From Gammaproteobacteria bacterium UBA7803 (lineage in GTDB: Bacteria; Pseudomonadota; Gammaproteobacteria; Pseudomonadales; Azotimanducaceae), in NCBI GenBank assembly GCA_002480525.1, contig DLCH01000056.1, positions 1-64,000 on the forward strand: a stretch of 64,000 nt of DNA, in the 5' to 3' direction. Positions 1 through 8,074 of this stretch are shown in pieces; positions within the stretch are counted from its first letter, which is position 1; each line of letters begins with the position of its first letter. A model generated the notes under the pieces. The model did not search any database. It was not told the origin of the DNA and saw nothing but the letters and a program-made list of their open reading frames with translations. The position numbers and the translations under genes were made by a program.

Positions 1-114
1 TCCCGGCCGCGATCCCCTCGCCTCTGCGACGCCCCTGTGGGAGCGGCCTCCCGGCCGCGATCCGGCGGCGGCATCCCTACGGCGGGTAAATCGCGGCCGG
101 GAGGCCGCTCCTAC
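1..114. repeat. REPIN-like cluster (partial copy plus inverted pair)
   Basis: Positions 1-13 are the right end of a REP copy, 37-61 is a full forward copy and 90-114 is an inverted copy. Each full copy is GTRGGA, then a 6-bp hairpin with a 4-nt loop, then GAT. Here the arms are GCGGCC/GGCCGC with loop TCCC. The forward and inverted copies face each other across 28 nt and could fold as one long hairpin. The cluster lies just beyond the stop codon of the minus-strand gene ending at 128. Confidence 0.9.
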
Positions 115-127
115 AGGGGGATCGCGG

Positions 128-640
128 TCAGCTTGGGCGGTAGCGGATCATCACCCGGGAGCCTTCCTTCAGGCCGCTGCGGAACCGCGGGCCCCAGATG
201 ATCCACTCCAGCGAGTATTTGTCACCGAACAGGTCCAGCAGGCGGGCGTGCTCGTCCGCTTCGGTGACGAACGACGCCGTGGCGGTGGTCGTGGGCAGGG
301 CGCGATAGGCGCCGTTGGCATCGGACCAGACGCCCACGTCGCCCACCCACAGCCGCGCCCGGGCGAAGCCGCGGGTGACGGCGGTGGCGCGCCAGGCGTC
401 GCTGGCGGTGACGACGACCGCGTCGCCGCCGTCGGCCACGAACCAGACCTCGGCCTGACAGGCGCTCTCACGGCCGCCGCCCAGCAGCGGCGTCAGGTAC
501 AGCAGATCCGACTCGGCCATGGCGCGGGCCAGCGTCGGCGCGGCGCCCCGGGCGCCGCCGGGCAGCCAGGCGGCTGCGGCAGCCGCCCCGGTCAGCCCCA
601 GCCAGCGGCGGCGATTCAGCGATCGTTTGCTCTTGGACAC
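128..640 (-). CDS. Tat-exported hypothetical protein (possible split-barrel fold)
   Basis: Function not recognised with certainty. The 170-residue product starts with a twin-arginine-like leader: Arg at 10-12, then an Ala-rich hydrophobic run to about residue 33. It is therefore probably exported in folded form. The second half (WVGDVGVWSD near residue 98, EWIIWGPRF near 145, VMIRYRP at the end) resembles split-barrel, pyridoxamine-phosphate-oxidase-like proteins, but I can assign no cofactor residues. The GTG start is supported by GGGAGGGG 6 nt upstream. The gene follows fumarase by 29 nt on the same strand and is likely co-transcribed with it. Confidence 0.65.
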   Translation of the reverse strand: MSKSKRSLNRRRWLGLTGAAAAAAWLPGGARGAAPTLARAMAESDLLYLTPLLGGGRESACQAEVWFVADGGDAVVVTASDAWRATAVTRGFARARLWVGDVGVWSDANGAYRALPTTTATASFVTEADEHARLLDLFGDKYSLEWIIWGPRFRSGLKEGSRVMIRYRPS

Positions 641-669
641 GCGTCACCCCTCCCGGCTGACGCCGGGGT

Positions 670-2190
670 TCACACCTCCACGGAGGCGATACGGTCCGCG
701 ATCTTCGCGGACCAGATCTTCGGGCCCTGCTGGTGAACCGACTCCCCGCGGCTGTCCACCGCCAGCGTCACCGGCATGTCCTTCACCTCGAACTCGTAGA
801 TGGCCTCCATGCCGAGCTCGGGGAACGCGAGCAGCGTCGACCGGGTGATGGCCTTGGCCACCAGATACGCCGCGCCGCCCACGGCGATCATGTAGACGGC
901 CTCGTTGTCGCGGATCGCCTCGATGGCCGCCGGGCCACGCTCGGCCTTGCCCACCATGCCGATCAGGCCCGTCTGCTCGAGCATGGTGCGGGTGAACTTG
1001 TCCATGCGCGTGGCCGTGGTCGGGCCGGCCGGACCGACCACCTCGTCGCCCACCGGGTCCACCGGGCCGACGTAGTAGATCACCCGGTTGGTGAGATCCA
1101 CGGGCAGCGGCTCGCCCTTCGCCAGCATGTCGGTCAGCTTCTTGTGGGCGGCGTCGCGGCCGGTGAGAAGCTTGCCGGACAGCAGCAGCGTGTCGCCCGC
1201 CTGCCAGGTCTTCACCTCTTCCGGGGTGAGGGTGTCCAGATTCACCCGCCGCACGTCGTCGCCCAGCTCGAACGCGATGTCCGGCCACTCGGAGAGGTCC
1301 GGCGCTTCGAAAGCGGCCGGACCGGAGCCGTCGAGGGTGAAGTGCACGTGGCGGGTCGCAGAGCAGTTGGGAATCACCGCCACCGGCTTGTTCGCGGCGT
1401 GCGTCGGGTACTCCTTCACCTTCACGTCCATGACGGTGGTGAGGCCGCCGAGACCCTGGGCGCCGATCCCCAGCGCGTTGACCTTGTCGAACAGCTCCAG
1501 GCGCAGCTCGTCGGCGTGGCTCCGGGGCCCGCGCGCCTTCAGCTCGTGGATGTCGATGGGCTCCATCATGGATTCCTTGGCGAGCATCATGGCTTTTTCC
1601 GGCGTGCCGCCGATGCCGACCCCGAGCAGGCCCGGCGGACACCAGCCGGCGCCCATCTGCGGCACCACCGACAGCACCCAGTCGACCACCGAGTCCGACG
1701 GGTTGAGCATGGCGAACTTGGCCTTGGCCTCGCTGCCGCCGCCCTTGGCGGCGATCTCCACGCTGACCTTGTCGCCGGGCACCACCTTGTAGTGGATCAC
1801 CGCCGGGGTGTTGTCCTTGGTGTTGGCGCGGGCGCCGTCCGGGTCGGACAGCACCGAGGCCCGGAGCACGTTGTCCGGGTGGCCGTAGGCGCGCCGGACG
1901 CCCTCGTTGATCATGTCGTCGACGCTCATGTCCGCTTCCCAGCGCACGTCCATGCCGACCTCGACGAAGGCGATGACGATGCCGGTGTCCTGACAGATGG
2001 GCCGCTTGCCGGTGGCGCACATGCGCGAGTTCACCAGCACCTGGGTCAGCGCCGCCTTGGCGGCCGGCGACTCCTCCTTCTCCCAGGCCTCGCGCATGGC
2101 GCGGATGAAGTCGACGGGGTGGTAGTAGGAGATGAACTGCAGCGCGTCGGCCACGCTCTGGATGAGATCGTCCTGGCGGATGGTGGTCAT
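670..2190 (-). CDS. fumA: Fumarate hydratase, class I (4Fe-4S)
   Basis: Catalyses reversible hydration of fumarate to malate in the TCA cycle, in the cytoplasm, using an oxygen-sensitive 4Fe-4S cluster. The sequence carries class I hallmarks: CATGKRPICQDTG near residues 58-70, GWCPPGLLGVGIGG near 180 and IPNCSATRHVHF in the middle, which together supply the three cluster cysteines. At 506 residues it is slightly shorter than E. coli FumA. I chose the ATG at 2190 (protein begins MTTIRQDD) because class I fumarases start this way; an in-frame ATG at 2223 adds 11 residues with no better ribosome site. It heads a probable two-gene unit with the gene ending at 128. Confidence 0.95.
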   Translation of the reverse strand: MTTIRQDDLIQSVADALQFISYYHPVDFIRAMREAWEKEESPAAKAALTQVLVNSRMCATGKRPICQDTGIVIAFVEVGMDVRWEADMSVDDMINEGVRRAYGHPDNVLRASVLSDPDGARANTKDNTPAVIHYKVVPGDKVSVEIAAKGGGSEAKAKFAMLNPSDSVVDWVLSVVPQMGAGWCPPGLLGVGIGGTPEKAMMLAKESMMEPIDIHELKARGPRSHADELRLELFDKVNALGIGAQGLGGLTTVMDVKVKEYPTHAANKPVAVIPNCSATRHVHFTLDGSGPAAFEAPDLSEWPDIAFELGDDVRRVNLDTLTPEEVKTWQAGDTLLLSGKLLTGRDAAHKKLTDMLAKGEPLPVDLTNRVIYYVGPVDPVGDEVVGPAGPTTATRMDKFTRTMLEQTGLIGMVGKAERGPAAIEAIRDNEAVYMIAVGGAAYLVAKAITRSTLLAFPELGMEAIYEFEVKDMPVTLAVDSRGESVHQQGPKIWSAKIADRIASVEV

Positions 2191-2333
2191 GGGTCTCGCG
2201 GTGATTGGAACTTTGCCGGCCATTCTAGCGCATCGGCGCGGGCGGCCGGACCCCGGGCCGCCGCCGTTCGCCTTGTCTCACCCGGAAGCGCGTGTGAAAC
2301 TCGCCGACGATTCCGCACCGGAGCCCCCTGCCG

Positions 2334-3572
2334 ATGAACCATCGAGCCCTGGCCGTCACCGCCGTCACCCCGCTGCTGCTGTCGGCCTGCGTGCAGATGC
2401 CCGCCGGGCCCGCCGCCGACAGTGCGGACCGGGCCGATGCCCTGGCCCAGCGCCACCTGATCGTGGACACCCACATCGACGTGCCCTACCGGCTGTACCG
2501 CAACAACGACGTGGACGTCAGCCGGGCGACGGAATACGGCGACTTCGACTATCCGCGGGCCCGGGCCGGGAGCCTCGACGCCCTGTTCATGTCCATCTAC
2601 GTGCCCGCCGACGTGGACGCCGCGGGCGAGGCGAAGGCCTTCGCCGAGGACCTGATCGACGGCGTGCGCAACCTCACCACCGATCACGAGGAGAAGTTCG
2701 CGCTGGCCACCTGCACCACCGACGTGCTGACGGCCAAGGCGGAGGGGCTGATCGCCATGCCCCTGGGCATGGAGAACGGCGGCCCCATCGCGGGGGACCT
2801 GGCGAATCTCGACCACTTCCGCGAGCGTGGCATCCGCTACATCACCCTCGCCCACTCCCGCTCCAACCACATTTCCGATTCCTCCTACGACGACGACGAG
2901 CGCTGGGGCGGCCTGTCGCCGTTCGGCCGCGAGCTGGTCGCGGCGATGAACGAGCGCGGCGTGATGATCGACGTCTCCCACATCACCGACGACGCGTTCT
3001 GGCAGGTGATCGAGCTCAGCCGCACGCCGGTGATCGCCAGCCACTCGTCCCTGCGCCATTTCACGCCGGGCTTCCATCGCAACATGAGCGACGACATGGT
3101 GAGGGCCCTGGGCGACAACGGGGGCGTCATCCAGATCAACTACGGCTCGGGTTTCCTGACCCGGGAAGCCCGCGACTACGCGGACGCCATGTCCGCCGCC
3201 CGGGAAGCCCTGGTGGCCGCGGGCGTGCCCGAGGAGGATCCGCGCCTGACCGAGTTCAGCGCGCGCTACCGGGCCGAGAACCCGTATCCCTACGCCGACC
3301 TCGACGACGTGCTCGACCACATCGACCGCGCGGTTCGCCTCGCCGGCATCGACCACGTCGGGCTCGGCTCGGACTACGACGGCGTCGGCGACACGCTGCC
3401 GGTGGGGCTGAAGGACGCCAGTTCCTATCCCAACCTGGTGGCGGGGCTGCTCCGCCGGGGCTACGACGAGGCGGAGATCGCGAAGATCCTCGGCGGCAAC
3501 CTGATGCGCGTGTGGCACGAGGTGGAAACCTACGCCGCCGAGTCGGGCTACCCGCCGCTCTGCCATTTCTAG
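2334..3572 (+). CDS. Membrane dipeptidase, peptidase family M19 (lipoprotein)
   Basis: Zinc-dependent hydrolase of the renal dipeptidase family, which cleaves dipeptides. The 412-residue protein begins with a lipoprotein signal ending LLLSAC (Cys about 19), so it is probably lipid-anchored in the envelope. Metal-binding motifs of M19 are present: DTHIDVP near residue 43 (HxD), MGMENGG (bridging Glu), IDVSH, then IASHSS, and IDHVGLGSDYDG near 340. The C-terminal GGNLMRVW is also typical. It is divergent from fumarase and convergent with argE, with a REP cluster in the convergent space. The physiological substrate cannot be read from sequence. Confidence 0.9.
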   Translation: MNHRALAVTAVTPLLLSACVQMPAGPAADSADRADALAQRHLIVDTHIDVPYRLYRNNDVDVSRATEYGDFDYPRARAGSLDALFMSIYVPADVDAAGEAKAFAEDLIDGVRNLTTDHEEKFALATCTTDVLTAKAEGLIAMPLGMENGGPIAGDLANLDHFRERGIRYITLAHSRSNHISDSSYDDDERWGGLSPFGRELVAAMNERGVMIDVSHITDDAFWQVIELSRTPVIASHSSLRHFTPGFHRNMSDDMVRALGDNGGVIQINYGSGFLTREARDYADAMSAAREALVAAGVPEEDPRLTEFSARYRAENPYPYADLDDVLDHIDRAVRLAGIDHVGLGSDYDGVGDTLPVGLKDASSYPNLVAGLLRRGYDEAEIAKILGGNLMRVWHEVETYAAESGYPPLCHF

Positions 3573-3590
3573 CCCGCGAGACTCGACACT

Positions 3591-3731
3591 GTGGGAGCGG
3601 TCTCCAGACCGCGATGCCCCACCGCGCCCGTGGGAGCGGCCTCCCGGCCGCGATACCCGGCCCCATTCAGAACGGCCATCGACAATCCACCGCCTTGCGG
3701 CGGCCGGTCGCGGCCGGGAGGCCGCTCCTAC
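3591..3731. repeat. REPIN-like cluster between convergent genes
   Basis: Two forward copies (3591-3615 with arms GCGGTC/GACCGC and loop TCCA; 3630-3654 with arms GCGGCC/GGCCGC and loop TCCC) and one inverted copy (3707-3731). The 205-nt space between the convergent dipeptidase and argE genes holds little else. The inverted arrangement may also act as a bidirectional terminator. Confidence 0.9.
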
Positions 3732-3777
3732 GTCGGCGGGTTCATGCAGCCATTGAACGCGATGCGTTCGCTGCCGG

Positions 3778-4932
3778 TCAGGACAGGCGTTCGATCAGCC
3801 GCCGCATGAACACCACGCCCTGCTCGAACTGATCGAGGCTGATGAATTCGTTGGGCTGGTGGGCCTGGTCGATGCTGCCGGGGCCGCACATGGCCACGGA
3901 CAGGCCGGCTTCCTGGAACTGCCCTGCCTCGGCGCCGTAGGCGACGCTCTCGCTGGTGTTCTGGCCGGTGAGCTGACGCGCGAGCGCCACCGCCGGCTCG
4001 TTCTCCCGGGCCGCGAAGCCGGGCACCTGGGAACGGATGTGGAAGTCGATGCCGGTGTCGGGGTGCACGCGCCGCATCTCGGGCTCGAGCACCTCCCGTG
4101 CATAACGTTCCAGCTCGCGGAAGAAATCCTCAGGGGCCTCGTCGGGCAGCGTGCGGATGTCGGTGACGAACCGGCACTGCTTAGCCGTGATGTTCTGCGC
4201 GGTGCCGCCGTGGACCACCCCGCAGTGCAGCGTGGAGTAGCCCGGCTCGAAGGGACTGTCCGGATCGGCCCGCTCCCGGTTCCGGTCCTGCTGCTCCGCC
4301 AGCCAGTTGATCAGCCGACCGGCGACCATCACCGCCGGCACCCCCAGGTTCTGCTTGCTGGAGTGGGCCTCGAAGCCGCGCACCTCGGTCTCGAAGATGA
4401 ACATGCTCTTGTGCGCGGTGACCACCCGCATTTCCGTGGGCTCGCCGACGATCACCGCCTCCGGCTGCGGCAGCTCCGCGCACAGCGCTTCGATCAGCCG
4501 CGGCGCGCCGAGACAGCCCACCTCTTCGTCGTAGGAGAAGGCGAGATGGATCGGCCGGCGCAGCCGGTTCATCTCCGGAACCAGCGCCAGCGCCGTGGCG
4601 AGAAAAGACTTCATGTCGCAGGTGCCGCGACCGTACAGCCGGCCGTCCCGTTCGCTGATGCGGAACGGGTCGCTCTGCCAGTCCTGGCCATCCACCGGCA
4701 CCACGTCGGTGTGGCCCGACAGCACCACGCCGCCGGGCGCCTCGGGCCCGATGGTGGCGTACAGGTTCGCCTTCTGTCCGCAGTCGCTGGCCACCCGCCT
4801 GGCGGCGACGCCGTGACCGCCGAGGTAGTCGCAGACGAAGTCGATCAGATCGAGGTTGGAGTCCCGCGACACGGTCGGCATGGCGACCAGCGCGTCGAGC
4901 ATCTCCCTCGGGGAGTAGTGAGCACCTGACAT
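3778..4932 (-). CDS. argE: Acetylornithine deacetylase
   Basis: Hydrolyses N-acetylornithine to ornithine in arginine synthesis; cytoplasmic M20 zinc peptidase fold. The 384-residue length fits ArgE. Motifs seen: SGHTDVVPVDGQDW near residue 71 (metal His and Asp), GRGTCDMKSF near 100 (bridging Asp) and SYDEEVGCLG near 130 (catalytic Glu pair). VTAHKSMF and the C-terminal HQPNEFI also fit the ArgE/DapE group. ArgE is favoured over DapE by the N-terminal SPREMLDALVAMPTVS and GCLGAPR segments. It is a single gene, divergent from ompW; an FNR-type box lies 51-64 bp upstream of its start. Confidence 0.9.
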   Translation of the reverse strand: MSGAHYSPREMLDALVAMPTVSRDSNLDLIDFVCDYLGGHGVAARRVASDCGQKANLYATIGPEAPGGVVLSGHTDVVPVDGQDWQSDPFRISERDGRLYGRGTCDMKSFLATALALVPEMNRLRRPIHLAFSYDEEVGCLGAPRLIEALCAELPQPEAVIVGEPTEMRVVTAHKSMFIFETEVRGFEAHSSKQNLGVPAVMVAGRLINWLAEQQDRNRERADPDSPFEPGYSTLHCGVVHGGTAQNITAKQCRFVTDIRTLPDEAPEDFFRELERYAREVLEPEMRRVHPDTGIDFHIRSQVPGFAARENEPAVALARQLTGQNTSESVAYGAEAGQFQEAGLSVAMCGPGSIDQAHQPNEFISLDQFEQGVVFMRRLIERLS

Positions 4933-4982
4933 GGCCTCAAGGATAGAGAGCCCCCCGGGAAAACGCGATACCGCGCCGCGAC

Positions 4983-4996
4983 TTGATCCCGATCAA
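4983..4996. promoter_or_regulatory. FNR/ANR-type box in the argE-ompW divergent region
   Basis: TTGATCCCGATCAA is a perfect match to the FNR/CRP-family anaerobic consensus TTGAT-N4-ATCAA. Its centre (4989.5) lies about 82 bp upstream of the transcription start implied by the TATAAA box at 5061, a spacing used by class I FNR promoters. Confidence 0.75.
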
Positions 4997-5060
4997 TTCC
5001 TTCGGAATGCCCGGCCCGTGCTTGCGGTTTTTGCGTATTACCGGCCGACGCGGGCGACCG

Positions 5061-5066
5061 TATAAA
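5061..5066 (+). promoter_or_regulatory. Candidate -10 box of ompW
   Basis: TATAAA differs from the sigma-70 consensus at one base and stands out in GC-rich sequence, 48 nt before the ompW start. The best -35 at 17-bp spacing (TTACCG, 5038-5043) is poor, as expected for an activator-dependent promoter. Confidence 0.5.
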
Positions 5067-5113
5067 TGCACCCACGACGCGCGGCAACCGCGCGCTTGAT
5101 TGAGGAGAGTGAT

Positions 5114-5728
5114 ATGACGAACGCAAGATCCTTGGCCCTGGCGATCGCCTGTTCCGCCGGTGCCGCACTGGCCGCGCCCGCTGCTCTGGCACACGAGGCC
5201 GGCGACTGGATCGTGCGCGGCGGTTTCCATACCGTCGATCCCAAGTCCGACAACGGCGACATCGTCGAGGTCGATTCGGACACGATGTTTACGTTCGATG
5301 TGACCTACTTCTTCAACGCCAACGTGGGCGTCGAGCTTCTCGCCGCTCTGCCGTTCAAGCACGACATCGGACTGGTCGACGGCCCGACCGTGGCCTCCAC
5401 CAAGCATCTGCCGCCGACGCTGAGCGCCGTGTATCACTTCATGCCCGACGCCAAGGTGCAGCCCTACGTGGGCGCCGGTGTGAACTACACCATCTTCTTC
5501 GACGAGCAGACCCGCGGCGCCCTCGACGGCACCAACCTGTCGCTGGACAACTCGGTGGGCCTCGCCGGCACGGTCGGCGTCGACATCGCGCTGGACGAGC
5601 GGTGGTTCCTGAACGCCGTGGTCCGCTACATCGACATCGACACCGACGCCAAGCTCGACGGCGCAGACCTGGAGACGGTCTCCATCGACCCCTGGGCGTT
5701 CGGCCTGAACGTCGGCTACAAGTTCTGA
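5114..5728 (+). CDS. ompW: OmpW family outer-membrane protein
   Basis: Small 8-stranded outer-membrane beta-barrel thought to pass small hydrophobic molecules. The 204-residue precursor has a clear signal peptide (cleavage after ALA near residue 26). Family features include the N-terminal GDWIVRGGFHTVDPKSDNG, the mid-barrel LPPTLSAVYHF and PYVGAGVNYT motifs, and a C-terminal Phe (NVGYKF) needed for barrel assembly. The ATG at 5114 is chosen because TGAGGAGAG lies 5-13 nt upstream and the signal peptide begins there. The upstream FNR-type box suggests induction under oxygen limitation, as known for E. coli ompW. A strong hairpin follows. Confidence 0.92.
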   Translation: MTNARSLALAIACSAGAALAAPAALAHEAGDWIVRGGFHTVDPKSDNGDIVEVDSDTMFTFDVTYFFNANVGVELLAALPFKHDIGLVDGPTVASTKHLPPTLSAVYHFMPDAKVQPYVGAGVNYTIFFDEQTRGALDGTNLSLDNSVGLAGTVGVDIALDERWFLNAVVRYIDIDTDAKLDGADLETVSIDPWAFGLNVGYKF

Positions 5729-5742
5729 CCTGACCCTCCCCC

Positions 5743-5764
5743 GCGGGGCCCTTCGGGGCCCCGC
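5743..5764 (+). terminator. Hairpin after ompW
   Basis: Perfect 9-bp stem GCGGGGCCC/GGGCCCCGC closed by a TTCG tetraloop, 15 nt after the ompW stop. No clear T run follows, so this may be a processed 3' end or a weak intrinsic terminator. Confidence 0.6.
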
Positions 5765-5847
5765 ACCCTCTCCTGCCGGTTCCCGCACAGCGGTTTCCCC
5801 GCGCCGCCACTTCCCCCGCGCCGCCGGGTTGGGAGTACACTCCCCGG

Positions 5848-6537
5848 ATGAACCGGGACACGGCCGCCAGCGTCATCGACCAGCTCGTCAGCTCGTACTT
5901 CGAGCTGCCGGTGCACGTCGACTGGGAGCGGGCCAGCGGCATGCCGTTCCCGGACCGCTTCGACCACGCGAGCCTGCGCTTCCAGGGGCTGGCGACCGCC
6001 TGGATGGATCTCAAGCAGGTGGTGTGGCGAGCCGCCCACGTCCGCTTCGTGCCCGGCATGCCGGCGACCATCCGGGTGAGCTCCCCCCAGGTCGAGATCG
6101 CCGTCGGCAAGGACGAGATCACCCGCTGGCTGCAGCGTTTCGAGCTGCCTTACCGGGTCGAGCTGTCCGACGACGCCATCGTGCTCCACACCGAGCTGGC
6201 GGGCCTGCCGGTGGCGGAGCTGGAGGCGCGCCTGGAGGTGATCGGCGGCTGGTTCGTGCTGCAGCCCAGGCGCGCCAGCGTTCTCGGCGTGCCGAACTAC
6301 GTGGCCGCACTGTTCCGGACCTACCTGCCGCTGCCGCCGCTGGCGGGCAACACCCGGCTGGCGTCGATCCAACACGAGCCCGACGTGCTGCGGCTGACCT
6401 TCAGCCTGGAGGACTTCGAGGAGCAGGTGACGCCGGGCCTGCTGGCCCGGCTGCAGAAGCGTCTGCTGCCGACGCTGGAGATGCCGTTCGCCAACGCCCT
6501 GTCCCGGCGGCGCCCGGTCCGCCCGCTGGGCGGCTGA
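5848..6537 (+). CDS. Hypothetical protein, DUF2993/LmeA-like (tentative)
   Basis: 229 residues with no signal peptide or membrane segment that I can see. The middle (ATIRVSSPQVEIAVGKDEIT near residue 75, then IVLHTELAGLPVAELEARLE) has the alternating hydrophobic pattern and 'IRVSSP..I.VG..EI' texture of DUF2993, the LmeA-like lipid-binding family, but the match is by eye and weak. The last 30 residues are basic. The gene sits alone after the ompW terminator and ends 9 nt from the stop of the convergent gene at 6547. Function otherwise unknown. Confidence 0.6.
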   Translation: MNRDTAASVIDQLVSSYFELPVHVDWERASGMPFPDRFDHASLRFQGLATAWMDLKQVVWRAAHVRFVPGMPATIRVSSPQVEIAVGKDEITRWLQRFELPYRVELSDDAIVLHTELAGLPVAELEARLEVIGGWFVLQPRRASVLGVPNYVAALFRTYLPLPPLAGNTRLASIQHEPDVLRLTFSLEDFEEQVTPGLLARLQKRLLPTLEMPFANALSRRRPVRPLGG

Positions 6538-6546
6538 TCCGCCGGG

Positions 6547-6867
6547 TCAGCCGTCGGCGCCCTCCGGCGGCCAGGGATAGTCTTCCGGCACGTTCAGCTC
6601 GCGTCTGACGAAGGCGTTCCAGTCGCCTGTGGCGGCACGCGCCGCCTCGCCGTGGGCGGCGGCCGCCGCCTGGCTCGCGTCGACGAAGTCGCTGATGCAG
6701 CCGCGATAGGCGTCGACGTCGTCGAGGAACCGCTGCCACAGCACGTCGTTCTGATCGTCCGCCGGGCGCACCGGCTCCCGGCAGCCGTGATCCGGCGCAG
6801 CGTCGTGGGCCGCGGCCGCCGCGCTGAGCAGACCGCAGACGATCAGACCAGGCACAGTGAGTCGCAT
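6547..6867 (-). CDS. Small secreted hypothetical protein
   Basis: 106 residues. The ATG at 6867 is chosen because it opens a good signal peptide (MRLTVPGLIVCGLLSAAAAA, cleavage near residue 20); longer in-frame starts add only low-complexity sequence. The mature part is about 85 residues, with Cys in DHGCREP and RGCISDFV, then an acidic/aromatic tail ending WPPEGADG. The two cysteines could form a disulphide in the periplasm. I recognise no family. The gene is convergent with the one ending at 6537 and divergent from the one at 7023. Confidence 0.6.
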   Translation of the reverse strand: MRLTVPGLIVCGLLSAAAAAHDAAPDHGCREPVRPADDQNDVLWQRFLDDVDAYRGCISDFVDASQAAAAAHGEAARAATGDWNAFVRRELNVPEDYPWPPEGADG

Positions 6868-7022
6868 GGCGGATACCGGTTGAAATGCCCGCCCATCATG
6901 ACTGACAGCCGCTCCGTGCTCACCCGCCGCAGCCCAATCTGTTAACCGGACCGCCCGCCGCCCTTGATCGGCGCCACATTCCGCCGCACCCTCGTCGCCT
7001 GGTATCCAGCAGGGGGAGACCC

Positions 7023-7532
7023 ATGGCATTCGTGCGTTTTCTTGCCGGCGTCGCCGTGGTCGCCGCCATCCTGGTCGGGATCGGCACGCTGATCGCCCGG
7101 TCCGCCGACGGTCCCCTCGGCCCCGTCGCCGGCGGCCCCTTCACCAGCGGCGAGCGCCATGCCGGCCCCCTGCCGGACTGGTCGTTCCTCGCGGACCGGG
7201 ACACGGTGGCATTCCAGCTCCTCGAGCCCGCACGGTCCCGCACCACCTGGATCATGGTGCACGACGGCCGCCTGTTCATTCCCTGCGGTTACATGAACAG
7301 CACGTTGGGCCGGCTGTGGAAGCAGTGGCCCCTGGAGGCCGAGCAGGACGGACGCGCGCTGCTGCGTGTCGACGGCACGCTCTATCCGGTGCGTCTGGAC
7401 CGGATCGAGTCGGGTCCGGAGGTGGCCCCGCTGGTCGCCGAGCTGAACCGCAAGTACGGCGCCGGGGCGACCGTCGACGCCGTCGAGTCCGGCGCGCTGT
7501 GGCTGTTCGAGCTGCAGCCCCGGGACGCCTGA
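7023..7532 (+). CDS. Hypothetical membrane-anchored protein
   Basis: 169 residues. Residues 5-24 form a single N-terminal membrane segment or uncleaved signal; the rest is predicted to lie in the periplasm. The core contains WIMVHDGRLFIPCGYMNS near residue 80 and LYPVRLDRIESGPEVAPLVA near 122. The pattern resembles split-barrel flavin-binding-like proteins, similar in feel to the gene at 128, but no ligand site can be named. The ATG follows GGGGGAG at 7012-7018. The following acetyltransferase starts 1 nt after its stop, so the two are translationally coupled. Confidence 0.6.
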   Translation: MAFVRFLAGVAVVAAILVGIGTLIARSADGPLGPVAGGPFTSGERHAGPLPDWSFLADRDTVAFQLLEPARSRTTWIMVHDGRLFIPCGYMNSTLGRLWKQWPLEAEQDGRALLRVDGTLYPVRLDRIESGPEVAPLVAELNRKYGAGATVDAVESGALWLFELQPRDA

Positions 7533-7533
7533 C

Positions 7534-8067
7534 GTGAGCCGCGAGGTGGTCGTCGCCGTGACCCGGCGGCTGATCGTGCGCCGGCTCGACCCCGGTGACC
7601 GGGCAGCCATGCTGGAGGTATACGGCGACCGGGACGCCATGCGCTGGGTCGGCGACGGCGACGTGCTGTCGGCGGCGGAATGCGACCGCTGGCTGGAGGT
7701 TACCGCCGAGAACTATCGCCGCCGCGGCTACGGCATGTTCGCGATGACCGACCGGACCGCGCCGGACGAGGTGGTGGGATTCATCGGTCTGGTGCATCCC
7801 GGCAGCCAGCCCGAGCCGGAGGTCAAATACGCGCTGCGACGGGCGAGCTGGGGCCAGGGGCTCGCCACCGAAGCCGTCCAGGCGGTGATCCGCTACGGCT
7901 TCGCCGACCACGGCCTGACGCGCATCATCGCGACGACGGCGCCGGAGAACGCCGCCTCCCACCGCGTGCTGCGCAAGGCCGGCTTCCGCGATGCCCGCCC
8001 TCGCGCGAACGAGGACGGCACCTGGGACCGGGTGTTCGTGATCGACTGCACGGGCGCCGGGCGCTGA
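7534..8067 (+). CDS. GNAT family N-acetyltransferase (RimJ/RimL-like)
   Basis: Transfers an acetyl group from acetyl-CoA to an amine; substrate unknown. The 177-residue protein has the Acetyltransf_3 layout: RRLIVRRLDPGD near residue 10, VGFIGLVHPG near 80, VKYALRRASWGQGLATEAV near 94 (the Q/R-x-x-G-x-A acetyl-CoA loop appears as WGQGLA) and a final ENAASHRVLRKAGFRD, typical of RimJ/RimL and spermidine-type GNATs. The GTG start is 1 nt after the previous stop. It is tail-to-tail with the prenyltransferase gene, with only 7 nt between them. Confidence 0.85.
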   Translation: MSREVVVAVTRRLIVRRLDPGDRAAMLEVYGDRDAMRWVGDGDVLSAAECDRWLEVTAENYRRRGYGMFAMTDRTAPDEVVGFIGLVHPGSQPEPEVKYALRRASWGQGLATEAVQAVIRYGFADHGLTRIIATTAPENAASHRVLRKAGFRDARPRANEDGTWDRVFVIDCTGAGR

Positions 8068-8074
8068 GCGCCGG

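Noticed and set aside
733..2337. A 534-codon frame opposite the fumarase gene.
   Set aside because: Composition is His/Arg/Val-rich mirror sequence with no domain; fumarase on the other strand is certain.
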